Below are positions 51,132-59,820 of a DNA stretch of 64,000 bases, piece by piece. Within the stretch, counting starts at the first letter, position 1. Each line of letters starts with the position of its first letter. Origin of the DNA: JALOLV01 sp046295175 (GTDB lineage: Bacteria; Bacteroidota; Bacteroidia; Cytophagales; Spirosomataceae); assembly GCA_046295175.1 (NCBI GenBank), contig JBKBNY010000018.1, positions 1 through 64,000 on the forward strand, given 5' to 3'. The position numbers and the translations under genes were made by a program. Under the pieces are notes generated by a model, which saw nothing but the letters and a program-made list of their open reading frames with translations, did not search any database and was not told the origin of the DNA.

Positions 51132-51198
51132 TTACCACCGAGTTTCACGGAGTTCTATATTAAATTTTGTGTTGCTCAGTGGTAACCGTCGCTACGGT
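51132..51198. repeat. Palindromic repeat (TTACCACCGAG type) plus CCGTCGCTACGG hairpin
   Basis: Arms TTACCACCGAG and CTCAGTGGTAA (one mismatch) directly joined to ACCGT-CGCT-ACGGT. The first part resembles the inner arms at 45454; the second is the inverse of CCGTAGCGACGG inside the BaiN-like gene. It lies in the gap 51048-51370, which otherwise holds nothing I can identify. Confidence 0.6.
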
Positions 51199-51370
51199 AA
51201 AATATTGTTAATTCAATAATTCTTTCCACTTATTATGTGAAATTAATATTTATGATTTGAGAATGGATAGTTATACGGTAGTTGTAAACAGCTAATCAGA
51301 TGTTTATACAAATATACAATATATGCTATTTGGTTCTACCATTACTTTGTTTGAGTTGACCGATTAAAAT

Positions 51371-51823
51371 TTAATGTTGTTTGACGTCATTAAATTGCCA
51401 AAGTACATTTATGATTTTCCAAGTGCCATTGAGCTTGACAATATGCATGTAATCTATCCATTCGTCAGCAACTAATTTTACAGATGCCGAGCGTTCGGAT
51501 ACATCAAGTAAAATAACATCCTTTTTGGGAGATTTTGGAAATTTATCTCCATTTTTATTATAGCTTTCGGCAAGTAAAATCATAGATTCGGTTGTTGTCT
51601 CACGCACATAATCCTTTCCGGTTGCTTTATCTTTCCAGAATGTTCGTTTTACCATTCTCGGATGTAAACAACGTTCCATTTGTTGAGGATTTAGGTTGTG
51701 CTGCGATTCAATATAATCGAGTGCCGCTTGTTTAATTGCTAAGGTATCTTGTTTTGTTTGTCCAAAGATACCATTGCTCATCAGAGATATTGTAAGACTA
51801 AGAAATAGAAAACGTATATTCAT
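51371..51823 (-). CDS. Exported NTF2-like (putative lumazine-binding family) protein
   Basis: 150 residues with a signal peptide (1-21, GIFGQ). The rest is an NTF2/SnoaL-like cone: IKQAALDYIESQHNLNPQQM, ERCLHPRMVKRTFW, SASVKLVADEWIDYMHIVKL and GTWKIINVLWQF. The family's typical text (helix, then HP..., then W.I.NVLW) is well kept. These proteins bind small ligands or act as enzymes; no specific role can be given. Confidence 0.8.
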   Translation of the reverse strand: MNIRFLFLSLTISLMSNGIFGQTKQDTLAIKQAALDYIESQHNLNPQQMERCLHPRMVKRTFWKDKATGKDYVRETTTESMILLAESYNKNGDKFPKSPKKDVILLDVSERSASVKLVADEWIDYMHIVKLNGTWKIINVLWQFNDVKQH

Positions 51824-51997
51824 CGTGTATTATTTTTAATTGACTTTGCAGACTCGTTATAGACTTATCCAATAACGGATTTTACCTCAGTAATAGTGTT
51901 GTAAGTAATCAGACAAAAGAATTTATCGTACCGCCGATGCGGACAAGAGAAGAAAGATAAAGTATTTATTATCAAACACTTACATTGCTTCAATTTG

Positions 51998-52663
51998 TCA
52001 AAATCTGTTTAAAAATCGTTCAAATTCTCCGTTGTCAACTAATACGGGGCCGTGTCCAAAGCAAAGCACTTTTGGTTTTAGGTCAAATAATTTTTTGATA
52101 GATTCTTTATTAACTTCTTTATCAGTAGTAAATAGGGTAGGTGGCTCATCAAGACCCACAACGGTGGTTAGTAAATTCATATTTACCATTGTATCGCCAA
52201 CAATTAAAACCCTATCTTTTTCTCTAAAGAATGAAATATGGCCTCTTGAATGCCCTGGGGTTTCGATGACGGTGAAGCTCCCTACGGCATCGCCTTCTTT
52301 GAGGAGGTGTGATACTTTTTGTCCTTCTCCGGCCCAAAATCTTTGTTGGAATCGTGCTATTAAGTTTTTGCTATTGGGGTATTCGTAAATGACTTTTCCT
52401 GATTCTGCATTTTCTTTTTCTAATTCAGAAGTCCATAGCGGAATATTCAGCGTTTTACAAATAGTACTACTGGAACCTTGATGGTCGGCGTGGGCGTGAG
52501 TCAAAGCGTGTTTTGTTATTTTTTTTTGTTTGATTGATTTAAGAATTATGTTGCCCGAACTCCTAATCCCAGCATCTATGAGTATATCGTCTATGACGTA
52601 ACAATTAATGGAATTCCTTGGAAGCAAGGAGATTTGATAAACATTTTTGGCTATTTCTTTCAT
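51998..52663 (-). CDS. MBL-fold metallo-hydrolase
   Basis: 221 residues with the metal ligands of the metallo-beta-lactamase fold in order: THAHADHQG (His56, His58, Asp60, His61), TPGHSRGHI, VGDTMV and FGHGP. No signal peptide, so cytosolic. It looks like a glyoxalase-II or quorum-lactonase-like hydrolase rather than a beta-lactamase. The gap to the upstream Crp/Fnr gene is 64 bases on the same strand. Confidence 0.88.
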   Translation of the reverse strand: MKEIAKNVYQISLLPRNSINCYVIDDILIDAGIRSSGNIILKSIKQKKITKHALTHAHADHQGSSSTICKTLNIPLWTSELEKENAESGKVIYEYPNSKNLIARFQQRFWAGEGQKVSHLLKEGDAVGSFTVIETPGHSRGHISFFREKDRVLIVGDTMVNMNLLTTVVGLDEPPTLFTTDKEVNKESIKKLFDLKPKVLCFGHGPVLVDNGEFERFLNRF

Positions 52664-52727
52664 TTTTTATCTTTGAAATTGGAAAAGCAAAAATGAAAGT
52701 CTAAATTTTAATTCTCCTTGATAAATG

Positions 52728-53297
52728 TTAAGAAATTTCTTTTCTAATCCTGCTGAGTGATTCGGGAGCGATTCCCAAAAACGATGCGATGTGTATGAGT
52801 GGGGTTCTTTGTACAATTTTTTTAGGAGAGGTTTTTAGGAAGTCTAAGTATTTCTCTTTTGCAGGAATAGCGTGGATTTTTAGGAGTCTATCAGATAAAC
52901 AAATAACCGTACTTTCAGATAAAACTCTTCCTATTTTTTGCCATTGAGGAATACTCTCGTATAATTCTTGCATTTCATTAAAGCCTATCGACAAAGTCTC
53001 GGTGTTTTCTAAACACTGAATAAACTCAAACGACTTTGTTTGATTAATGAAACTGGCATACGAAAAAACAAAACCATTGTCGCAAGATAAATAGGTTGTG
53101 ATTTCTTTACCGTCTTTAAGATAGAAGACTCTTACTAAGCCAGTTGTGATAAAGTGTAATTGCTTCGAAACTTCGTCTTCTTTGAGTAAGTAGTCCTTAA
53201 ATTTATATTTGTTATACTTAAACTTAGATACAATAATTTCTAATTCTGCCTGAGAGAATTTCTCATGTTGCGTAATTTGATTAATAAGACTTTCCAT
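52728..53297 (-). CDS. Crp/Fnr family transcriptional regulator
   Basis: 189 residues. The sensor barrel is at about 20-110 (LKEDEVSKQLHFITTGLVRV, FYLKDGKEITTYLS) and the C-terminal helix-turn-helix is at about 160-188 (RTPLIHIASFLGIAPESLSR). It is a paralogue of the regulator at 49974, with the same HIASxLGIxxExLSRIR end. The adjacent MBL hydrolase gene downstream is a likely target. Confidence 0.88.
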   Translation of the reverse strand: MESLINQITQHEKFSQAELEIIVSKFKYNKYKFKDYLLKEDEVSKQLHFITTGLVRVFYLKDGKEITTYLSCDNGFVFSYASFINQTKSFEFIQCLENTETLSIGFNEMQELYESIPQWQKIGRVLSESTVICLSDRLLKIHAIPAKEKYLDFLKTSPKKIVQRTPLIHIASFLGIAPESLSRIRKEIS

Positions 53298-53448
53298 TCA
53301 GACTCATTTACTTTTTTATTTTTTGCTACAATAATAGAGGCTTTTAAAAACATCAGCCCAAATTTAGCACAAATGCGGCTTATTGGGCCAATACTCAATC
53401 ACCTCTGTCGGCCCTACTTTTGCTAAGTCCACATCGGGGGTAGTTGAT

Positions 53449-53889
53449 TTATGGTTGTCCTTTGTATTTTGGGTCAAAGTCCACCATCCATTCTATACCA
53501 AACTTATCTCTGAACATTCCAAAATACGAACCCCAAGGACTACCCTCAATAGGCATTTCTATTTGTCCGCCTTCTGACAGCCCATTAAATATATTATCGG
53601 CTTCTTCTTTGCTTTCGGCACTGATAGAAATCTTGCTTCGGGTTTCCATTTCGCTATGTTTTCCCAATTGCTCTGGGGTGTCGCTTCCCATTAGAATATT
53701 GTGTTTACCAATAGGCAATGCAATATGCATAATTTTTTCAGCTTCTTTTTCAGAATTAGGGCTGCCTTCAAAGTTCATGTCTTTGAAACGTAAGATTGTA
53801 GCAAAATCACCACCAAAGACTGACCTGTAAAAAGTAAATGCTTCTTCGGCATTTCCATTAAAATGAATGTAAGGGTTGATTGACGCCAT
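53449..53889 (-). CDS. PhnB-like VOC family protein
   Basis: 146 residues of the PhnB/DUF1338-like branch of the VOC fold: INPYIHFNGNAEEAFTFYRS, VFGGDFATI, ILMGSDTPE, ISISAESKEEADNIFNGLSE, GGQIEMP and WGSYFGMFRDKFGIEWMVDF. The paired beta-alpha-beta-beta-beta units are clear. Members are enzymes or binding proteins of unknown substrate. It stands between repeat-containing gaps. Confidence 0.9.
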   Translation of the reverse strand: MASINPYIHFNGNAEEAFTFYRSVFGGDFATILRFKDMNFEGSPNSEKEAEKIMHIALPIGKHNILMGSDTPEQLGKHSEMETRSKISISAESKEEADNIFNGLSEGGQIEMPIEGSPWGSYFGMFRDKFGIEWMVDFDPKYKGQP

Positions 53890-54082
53890 ATTTTTTTATC
53901 TTTATTGTTTACGATGTTTTGAAATCTAATTGTTTTTCAGTTCATAATATTGGTAAATAAGCCATAAAATTTGAAAAGCACAGTATTTTAAGTTTATATT
54001 TTACATCACTTTTGCAAAAAGGTAATTGCAGTATTTTGTCATGGGTAAAATACACTGTAAACTAAATTAGTATGATTTTTTT

Positions 54083-54180
54083 CTCGCAGATTCCCGCTGA
54101 TTTAGTAACGGAAATATTCGCTGATTACTTATTCATTTGCGATAGTCCTCGTTTTTAATTCTGCGACCTTCTGCGGCAAA
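54083..54180. repeat. CTGCG-rich intergenic repeat, copy 2
   Basis: CGCAGATTCCCGCTGATT on the left and TTCTGCGACCTTCTGCGG on the right form an imperfect inverted repeat, similar to 48342-48437. It is flanked by ACTTAGTTTACAATGT (54189), which also occurs at 14593. Confidence 0.55.
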
Positions 54181-54205
54181 AATTGAATGTACTTAGTTTA
54201 CAATG

Positions 54206-54363
54206 TATTAAACCTAATAAATTTTTCTCCGATTAGCTTCCATAATCCGTTCTCGTGTGTGCCAAGAAGAATGTCTCCGTTTTTCTTGGATAGAATAATG
54301 CTTGACTTTATTACCATCATATTTCCAAACGCCATTTTTGTAAGTTGCTGTCTGTTTTAGCAT
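54206..54363 (-). pseudogene. Remnant of a two-component-regulator-propeller (beta-propeller) gene
   Basis: From the ATG at 54363 one frame gives YKNGVWKYDGNKVKHYSI. After a shift near 54255 the next frame continues KNGDILLGTHENGLWKLIGE then KFIRFN. Together they read like one blade pair of the Y-Y-Y / Reg_prop propeller type (GVWRYDG... GNxWxGTxxGG). Neither frame is open for long and both ends are lost in repeats, so this is a decayed fragment of a sensor-type protein. Confidence 0.5.
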
Positions 54364-54414
54364 CTAAATTGCCAATACTTTTTTAGCCATTACAAGAACT
54401 CAAAAAGTTACAAT

Positions 54415-54554
54415 ACTTATAGATATTGAAATAACTTCCCTTAGAAACCGTGACACGGTTATATGCTCAAATTGGTAGAAGGATAGGTCCAAAAGTTAAC
54501 CGTGCCACGGTTTCTTCCCTTATTTATTTAACCAAGTTATTTCACAATCTATAA
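54415..54554. repeat. Inverted repeat ACTTATAGATATTG type, long copy
   Basis: The 140-base copy of the element at 48701. Outer ends TTGAAATAACTT and AAGTTATTTCACAA; inner pair AAACCGTGACACGGTT and AACCGTGCCACGGTTT around a 40-base centre. The short copy lacks this centre and one of the CCGTG palindromes. Confidence 0.7.
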
Positions 54555-54587
54555 AACTAAATTCGTCAGTTCTGTTAGATACTCACG

Positions 54588-55043
54588 CTATTTTGTTGTT
54601 TTACCGCCCATTTCGGTAAATACTTTGTCAATAGGCTCCCAAAGTTCTATCTTGTTTCCTTCGGCATCCATAATGTGTACAAACTTACCGTAGTCAAAGG
54701 TTTCTATGTTGTCAAGAATAGTCACACCATTGTTTTTGAGGTTGTTTACAAGCCCTTCAATATTCTGAACACGATAGTTTATCATAAATTCCTTTTTTGA
54801 AGGAGAAAAGTATTCACTTCCTTTTTTGAACGGGCTCCACTGCAAATAATTTATTTCGTCTGGCCTGTTAGCGTTCCTAAATTCAAAACTTGAACCCCAT
54901 TGGTCCACTTCGAGTCCCAGATTTTCTGAATACCATTCTTTTGTTTTTTCAGGGTCTTCGGAGAAAAAGAAGATTCCACCAATACCTGTCACTTTCGGCG
55001 TTGTATCTTGTTGCGAAAGTGACTCTTTAGATTGCTCTGCCAT
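54588..55043 (-). CDS. VOC family protein (glyoxalase/bleomycin-resistance-like)
   Basis: 151 residues. VTGIGGIFFFSEDPEKTKEW (about 19-38) starts the VOC unit; YSENLGLEVDQWG, FMINYRVQNIEGLVNNLKNN and VTILDNIETFDYGKFVHIMD with GNKIELWEP complete it. The final E in IELWEP is the usual metal ligand position. On the minus strand TAATTTTG at 55095-55088 is a likely -7 promoter element about 45 bases upstream of the start. Confidence 0.9.
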   Translation of the reverse strand: MAEQSKESLSQQDTTPKVTGIGGIFFFSEDPEKTKEWYSENLGLEVDQWGSSFEFRNANRPDEINYLQWSPFKKGSEYFSPSKKEFMINYRVQNIEGLVNNLKNNGVTILDNIETFDYGKFVHIMDAEGNKIELWEPIDKVFTEMGGKTTK

Positions 55044-55219
55044 GTTGTTACTTTATTTTTGGTTAAATCGAAAAATCTTATGCTTTACAAAATTAGAATC
55101 GTACTTAACAATTTTTATAAACTACCACATGACATTTACTTATTTGCCGATGCAGTGAAGTTGTAGGATGGAACTTGAAATCTGCACATCACTTTCGTAG
55201 CGACACAAAACTGAACTTC

Positions 55220-55942
55220 TCATATTTTCTGTCGTTTCCAAGCGATTACCTTTATACCGTCTGAATAATGTGTTAAATCAGGTGCTCGTTCGTTTAAGTC
55301 TATTTCACCAATCTTGTAATTTACATTCAAACTTTTTAAATCGACATGTTTCAATTGCCATTCTCTATGGTGAATGTCGTAGCGATAGCGTTTTGTGTCT
55401 TGAACAAGATACAAGCAGTATCTTTCTGTCAGCCATTTGTCTATTTCAGTTTTGTTGTCTATTGCTTGTTTAATCTCAAATTCGGAATTTAGCTTAAAGC
55501 CTTTTTTTGAGTTATTTGATGTGTAGGATTTTTCGGACCTTCTAATTTCAGCCTTTTCGTAAGGTAATCCCGATATTGTTTTTGCGATAAATGCCGAGAT
55601 TGCTTTTCCGGCTTCGATATTCAAGAAATAAACGCCTTTTTTGTTATCATTGTCAATATAAGTTCTAACATTTATTTCGTCAAAGTCTGAAATACAACTG
55701 ATTGAAGGCAAAAACTTTGGCCTTATTTTTTCCATTGTAAAGGCTACCAATGAAATGTAACAGTTGCCCTCAAAAGTATCAATTGATAAACCTGAAGGGA
55801 CGCATTTTCTTAAAGTTTCAAATGGTACTATCTAATGTAAAAACAATGCTCTGTTCCATTCTTGGTAGTAAGTCCAATTCCCTTCTGGCATTTCAAAAGG
55901 TCTATGTAGTTTGTCATTTAATATTTCTTCTATCAAGTCCAT
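55220..55942 (-). pseudogene. DUF2071 (YqjF-like) gene interrupted by one amber codon
   Basis: Reading from the ATG at 55942 the frame gives MDLIEEILNDKLHRPFEMPE then GNWTYYQEWNRALFLH, reaches TAG at 55834-55832, and continues in the same frame with IVPFETLRKCVPSGLSIDTF, EGNCYISLVAFTMEKIRPK and on to the stop at 55220. The whole matches DUF2071: LFLHW near the N-terminus, DTFxGxxYISLVAFTME, FDEINVRTYI, GVYFLNIEAGKAI and GLPYEKAEI. The stop stands exactly where the family has Trp (FLHW), so TGG to TAG is the simplest cause. There is no frameshift. An internal start (ATG 55735 or TTG 55750) could still give the last 170 residues. About 240 codons in all, the usual family length. Confidence 0.75.
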
Positions 55943-56049
55943 TCGTTGACGGTCATTCGGTATAGCTGTTAATGGTTTACGGAACACAAAACTCTCAAAC
56001 AAAACCTGAGTTTATCACCGTCATTCTGTATGTTTATGTGGTCGGCTTT

Positions 56050-56490
56050 TTATTTTTTCTTGATTTTTGAAATGGTCTTGCCGATTGATTTTGTCGGTTT
56101 GTCCATATCTTTAATTGCAAAGCCAATGGCTTCTTGTATCAATGCTTTTACTTTTGGGTTTCTGTAGTCGCTTGTATTCTTTACGTCAATGTGCCTGATT
56201 AAATTGCCTGTACCTGTTAAGAGTTTATCTGGGTCTTTTAGAAGTGTACCTTTGTTAAAGCCTAAGTTGAGGTGGTTTGTGTAGATTGGCAACATACAAA
56301 AAGCGTCGGATAGCTTGTCTGAGATTGAAAAAACCGATGTCAAGGCGTGGGTATGATAAATTAGCTCATTACAGTCAGGATAAAGCTCCAAAATGTATTC
56401 TCGCAAGTCTTTAAAAAGGTCAATTACTTCTTGGTTTTTAAAGTCCAATAAGAATTGAAAGTCTGGATGAATTGGTCGTGAAGTTTTCAT
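56050..56490 (-). CDS. DUF1801 domain protein
   Basis: 146 residues of the DUF1801/YdhG-like fold: NQEVIDLFKDLREYILELYP, DCNELIYHTHALTSVFSISD and LNLGFNKGTLLKDPDKLLTG, then TGNLIRHIDVKN. It ends in a basic tail (KSIGKTISKIKKK). Small, soluble, role unknown; common in Bacteroidota accessory regions. Its start overlaps the upstream VOC gene's stop by four bases (ATGA), so the two are coupled. Confidence 0.85.
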   Translation of the reverse strand: MKTSRPIHPDFQFLLDFKNQEVIDLFKDLREYILELYPDCNELIYHTHALTSVFSISDKLSDAFCMLPIYTNHLNLGFNKGTLLKDPDKLLTGTGNLIRHIDVKNTSDYRNPKVKALIQEAIGFAIKDMDKPTKSIGKTISKIKKK

Positions 56491-56870
56491 CTTGCTGAAT
56501 TGTCATATTGCATTCCGCAAATTAAGTTACCTTCTGTGTCTAAAAACTTGGCTATGTAACCAACATACGGAATGGCTGTCTTTGGCATCACGACCTGTCC
56601 GCCATTGCTTTTTACTTTTTCAATGATTTCATCAATATTCTCTACACTAATTGAGCATTCAAAACCAATAACTTTCTCAGGGATAGGCGAGTATTTTCTT
56701 GACTGTAATGCACCAATCAATTCTCCATTCTCGGATTTATCAGCCTTGATTTGCAAAAAATCTCCTTGTCCGTAGGAGTTGAAACCCCAATCAAATACTC
56801 CATCATAAAAGCTTTTTGCTCGTTCGATGTCGTCAATGTGAATCGCAAAATGTGACAGTTTATTGCTCAT
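56487..56870 (-). CDS. VOC family protein
   Basis: 127 residues, one VOC unit: LSHFAIHIDDIERAKSFYDG, VFDWGFNSYG, CSISVENIDEIIEKVKSNGG and AKFLDTEGNLICGMQ. The text before the end (DTEGNxxGxMQ) is typical of the group of small VOC proteins related to lactoylglutathione lyase. It forms a two-gene unit with the DUF1801 gene. Confidence 0.9.
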   Translation of the reverse strand: MSNKLSHFAIHIDDIERAKSFYDGVFDWGFNSYGQGDFLQIKADKSENGELIGALQSRKYSPIPEKVIGFECSISVENIDEIIEKVKSNGGQVVMPKTAIPYVGYIAKFLDTEGNLICGMQYDNSAR

Positions 56871-56904
56871 ATTTTTATGTTTAAATTGTTAATGAGTTCT
56901 TTTA

Positions 56905-57052
56905 AGCTGCCACAAAATGTTTACCGCTTGGCGATGGTGGGGCATTTGAAAAACGTTAGTCGAAGTTAGACAAAAATATTGAGAATTACACTGCCGCTTC
57001 GGCTGAATTTATCACTATTTACCCCATCATTGCTGGTGCGATGTCACCTGTT
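56905..57052. repeat. Cassette-type imperfect inverted repeat, copy E
   Basis: The left part (TTTACCGCTTGGCGATGGTG then GGGCATTTG) matches the left part of the copies at 61840 and 62834. The right part (ACCCCATCATTGCTGGTGCG) is a weak match to their right part. It separates the VOC/DUF1801 pair from the serine hydrolase. Confidence 0.5.
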
Positions 57053-57075
57053 ATTTTATTCCAAAGGTATTTCTG

Positions 57076-58749
57076 TTACTTTATTTTCTTTCCTTCCATC
57101 TTGTTTCCTCCCTGCAAAAAAGTAAGACTTTTTACATTTCCATCGGTGTTTAAATTAAACACAACTTGGGCGGCTATCTCTTTGATAAAAAAACTATTTT
57201 CGGTTTCTGCAAAAAGTTCGACTGGAGGTTGTCCTGTTGCTTTTGCAAAAATACGGTCATTTTGTTTTTCTATCTCAATTTGAAAAGAGGGTTGCAATTC
57301 ATAAACTCCTACATATTTAATAAGAATTTCTTGCGGCAAAGTGATGGTTTCTCTTTCTGAAGGTAACTTTTTGTCGGTTTCAATACCTATGCTTTTATTA
57401 ATTCGGTCTGTATAAAAAACTTGCTTTTTCCCATTTTGTGTAGAAAACTTGTAGGTAGCTAAACTATTCTCAAACCTAAATTCATCCTCAGATAGAGGTA
57501 CAAGTTTAATAGGGCGGCCCCCTTCACGCATACTATAAAGCCCCTCATTATCGTAGATAATAAAGCGAATTACATCTTCAAACTGATAGGCACCCATCCA
57601 CTTTTTCAACTGTTTTTCAGAAAATTTCACAGCTACTTTATCAACTATCGGTTTACCCAATACGATAGATACTGCCCTAAGATTATTCATTTCGGCCCCC
57701 TTGCCATCATCTATGTTACTCAATACGACTGCATAGCTATTGCTCTCAGGTATGTAAATCCCAGAAGTAGTAAAGCCATTGATTCCGCCTGTATGTTCGA
57801 GAGTTGTCATACCAGCTATCTCATTGATAAACCAGCCATATCCATAGTTACTATGTTTGCCGTTGTTCAAAGTATGGTTTGTGAAAGCCAGTTGCTTGCT
57901 TTTTGCTGAAATCAATGTATTTTGATGAATTGCCTTGTACCATAAAAACATATCATCAATAGTGGACATTAGCGAACCCGCAGCGTAAGGAATAGTCGTA
58001 CTCATATACTCTGCATTTTCGTAGTTGCCTTCATAGAGTTGGTAGCCATTAGCCCTATTTGCAATGATTTTGTAAGTATTTCCGTAATACGAATTTTTCA
58101 TACCGAGTTTATCAAAAATGTTTTTTTGTATAAAACCTTCGTAAGGCATACCTGATATTTTTTCTATGATGTAACCCAAAAGGACATAGCCCGAATTGCT
58201 ATATTCATACTTTTCATTAGGATTAAATTCTAATGGCAAATCTTTGAAACTACCGATGATTTCTTCGGGAGTCATATCCAGCCGAGTTTTATTTCTAAAT
58301 TCAGCTATTCTGGTGTAATCCTTAATACCAGAAGTATGATTGAGCAAATGGTGCAACCTGATTTCGTTACCTCTTGGATAGTCTGCAATATATTTTGACA
58401 ATGGGTCTTGGAGGCTCAATTTGCCTTGTTCTATCAGCAATAGAATAGATACACTCGTAAATTGCTTAGTTATAGAAGCCAACTGCAACACATTTTCGGG
58501 CTTCATTGGCACTTTTAGCTCTAAGTTAGCCATACCAAAAGCCTTTCTGTAAATAATTTTGCCATTTTGGGCAATCAGAACTGCTGCACCAGGCGAATCG
58601 ACAGGGTACGCCTGCTTGAAAATAGCATCTATTTCGGTTTCTATCTGCTTGGTAGAATTTACATTTGAAACTGAGTTTTTAATGGGTGTAGTCTGTCCGA
58701 ATACTATTTGGACAACTAAAAATGCTATCAATGTGAATGAATACTTCAT
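57076..58749 (-). CDS. Exported serine hydrolase, class C beta-lactamase family
   Basis: About 557 residues from the ATG at 58749, where a signal peptide starts (MKYSFTLIAFLVVQIVFGQ); the frame extends 23 codons upstream without one. Catalytic motifs: S-x-x-K as SITK (Ser92, Lys95), Y-x-N as YSNSGY (about 183), and HTGGINGF (about 315) in place of K-T-G. The C-terminal 180 residues are a separate beta-rich domain common in Bacteroidota relatives. Such proteins are mostly esterases or D-amino-acid peptidases, so resistance to beta-lactams should not be assumed. Confidence 0.9.
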   Translation of the reverse strand: MKYSFTLIAFLVVQIVFGQTTPIKNSVSNVNSTKQIETEIDAIFKQAYPVDSPGAAVLIAQNGKIIYRKAFGMANLELKVPMKPENVLQLASITKQFTSVSILLLIEQGKLSLQDPLSKYIADYPRGNEIRLHHLLNHTSGIKDYTRIAEFRNKTRLDMTPEEIIGSFKDLPLEFNPNEKYEYSNSGYVLLGYIIEKISGMPYEGFIQKNIFDKLGMKNSYYGNTYKIIANRANGYQLYEGNYENAEYMSTTIPYAAGSLMSTIDDMFLWYKAIHQNTLISAKSKQLAFTNHTLNNGKHSNYGYGWFINEIAGMTTLEHTGGINGFTTSGIYIPESNSYAVVLSNIDDGKGAEMNNLRAVSIVLGKPIVDKVAVKFSEKQLKKWMGAYQFEDVIRFIIYDNEGLYSMREGGRPIKLVPLSEDEFRFENSLATYKFSTQNGKKQVFYTDRINKSIGIETDKKLPSERETITLPQEILIKYVGVYELQPSFQIEIEKQNDRIFAKATGQPPVELFAETENSFFIKEIAAQVVFNLNTDGNVKSLTFLQGGNKMEGKKIK

Positions 58750-58871
58750 TGTTTTATGATTTTTTAAATTGAGTACAAGAATTTTTATTGATTTTAGGCA
58801 ATACAATGCCAGCCTCACAAAGTGAAGAGTTAAAATTTTGAATAAAATGGTTTTGCTAAAAGCTATGAATT

Positions 58872-59312
58872 TTACTTTCGCAGGTAGAAGAAATAAGCTA
58901 AATAGCTGATTCCGAGGCTAAAAGACATAATTGCTAAGGAATGAATATCAATAGGGGCAGAGAAGTAAGTTATCAGCAAACCCAAGCCGATTCCACAAAA
59001 TAAAATAGCTAATTTTATGACTTCGTCTTTCTTTTCTTGGTCGTTTTTGTTCGATAAATAGGCAGATAACTGCTCCGACATTCCTCTATCAATTAGTTTA
59101 TTTTTCAATCGAAAATCTAAAAAATATTTAACCAAAGAGATGAGCATAACTATCAAAAAACTGATAAACAGTATGGGCATTATAATTTCAGTTTTCGATT
59201 CTGATAATAAAGGTTCATTAACGTCTGATTGAGTCGTAATTGATTGGTTTTGTGCAAAAGCACTGGCTATTGGTATAAGACACCCCAAAAAACTCATTAT
59301 TATTTTTCTCAT
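58872..59312 (-). CDS. DUF6249-like small membrane protein
   Basis: 146 residues: a signal peptide (1-20, ASAFAQ), one membrane helix (about 42-64), a charged cytosolic loop with RGMSEQLSAYLSNKND, and two more helices (about 98-118, 122-142). The layout resembles the DUF6249 proteins that in Bacteroidota follow sigma and anti-sigma genes, and it stands downstream of such a pair here. Function unknown. Confidence 0.65.
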   Translation of the reverse strand: MRKIIMSFLGCLIPIASAFAQNQSITTQSDVNEPLLSESKTEIIMPILFISFLIVMLISLVKYFLDFRLKNKLIDRGMSEQLSAYLSNKNDQEKKDEVIKLAILFCGIGLGLLITYFSAPIDIHSLAIMSFSLGISYLAYFFYLRK

Positions 59313-59352
59313 TTTAAAGTCCGTTTTGAATTATACACAATTAGACAAGTGA

Positions 59353-59820
59353 TTAAAAAATCGGTTGCAATTTATTTTCAAATATTTGTCTCTCTTTTTG
59401 TTTGTATTGTTTGCTTAGGTCGGCAAATAAAAATAGGAATACTGCCAATCCGGTTGCAACTACAAAAAGCATTGAAAAAACGGGTGTTGAACTAAAAATA
59501 GTTAGGATTTGAGGTATAAACGGAATAGCGAATGATGAAATGCCGATAAGCAAAATGGTCATAATCGCCCAAAAAACTAATTCTTGTTTTCGGCTTTCTT
59601 GCTTTTCATATTGCACAATTCTATCCATCACTAAAGTTGTAACATCAAATGCAAAACTTTCGGGTGCAACTTTTTGAATGCCAACCACCAAATGCTGATA
59701 GTTTTCAAGTTTTGTCCGACAGGCTGAACACACCGCAAGATGCATACTTACGGCATCATCTTGCGTTTCTTTCAAAAGAAATGCTTGCAAGGTTTCGTCG
59801 GTCAGATGCGGAGTTGTCAT
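59353..59820 (-). CDS. Anti-sigma factor with zinc-finger-type N-terminus
   Basis: 155 residues. LTDETLQAFLLKETQDDAVS then MHLAVCSACRTKLENYQ carries the H-x3-C-x2-C motif of zf-HC2 anti-sigma domains (His28, Cys32, Cys35 approximately). Two membrane helices follow (about 85-105 and 112-133). It overlaps the sigma factor gene by four bases, the usual sigma/anti-sigma arrangement. It would hold the sigma factor at the membrane until a signal arrives. Confidence 0.82.
   Translation of the reverse strand: MTTPHLTDETLQAFLLKETQDDAVSMHLAVCSACRTKLENYQHLVVGIQKVAPESFAFDVTTLVMDRIVQYEKQESRKQELVFWAIMTILLIGISSFAIPFIPQILTIFSSTPVFSMLFVVATGLAVFLFLFADLSKQYKQKERQIFENKLQPIF

Noticed and set aside
48342..54554. 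CRISPR array
   Set aside because: The repeats are few, unequal in length and palindromic, with no regular spacers and no cas genes.
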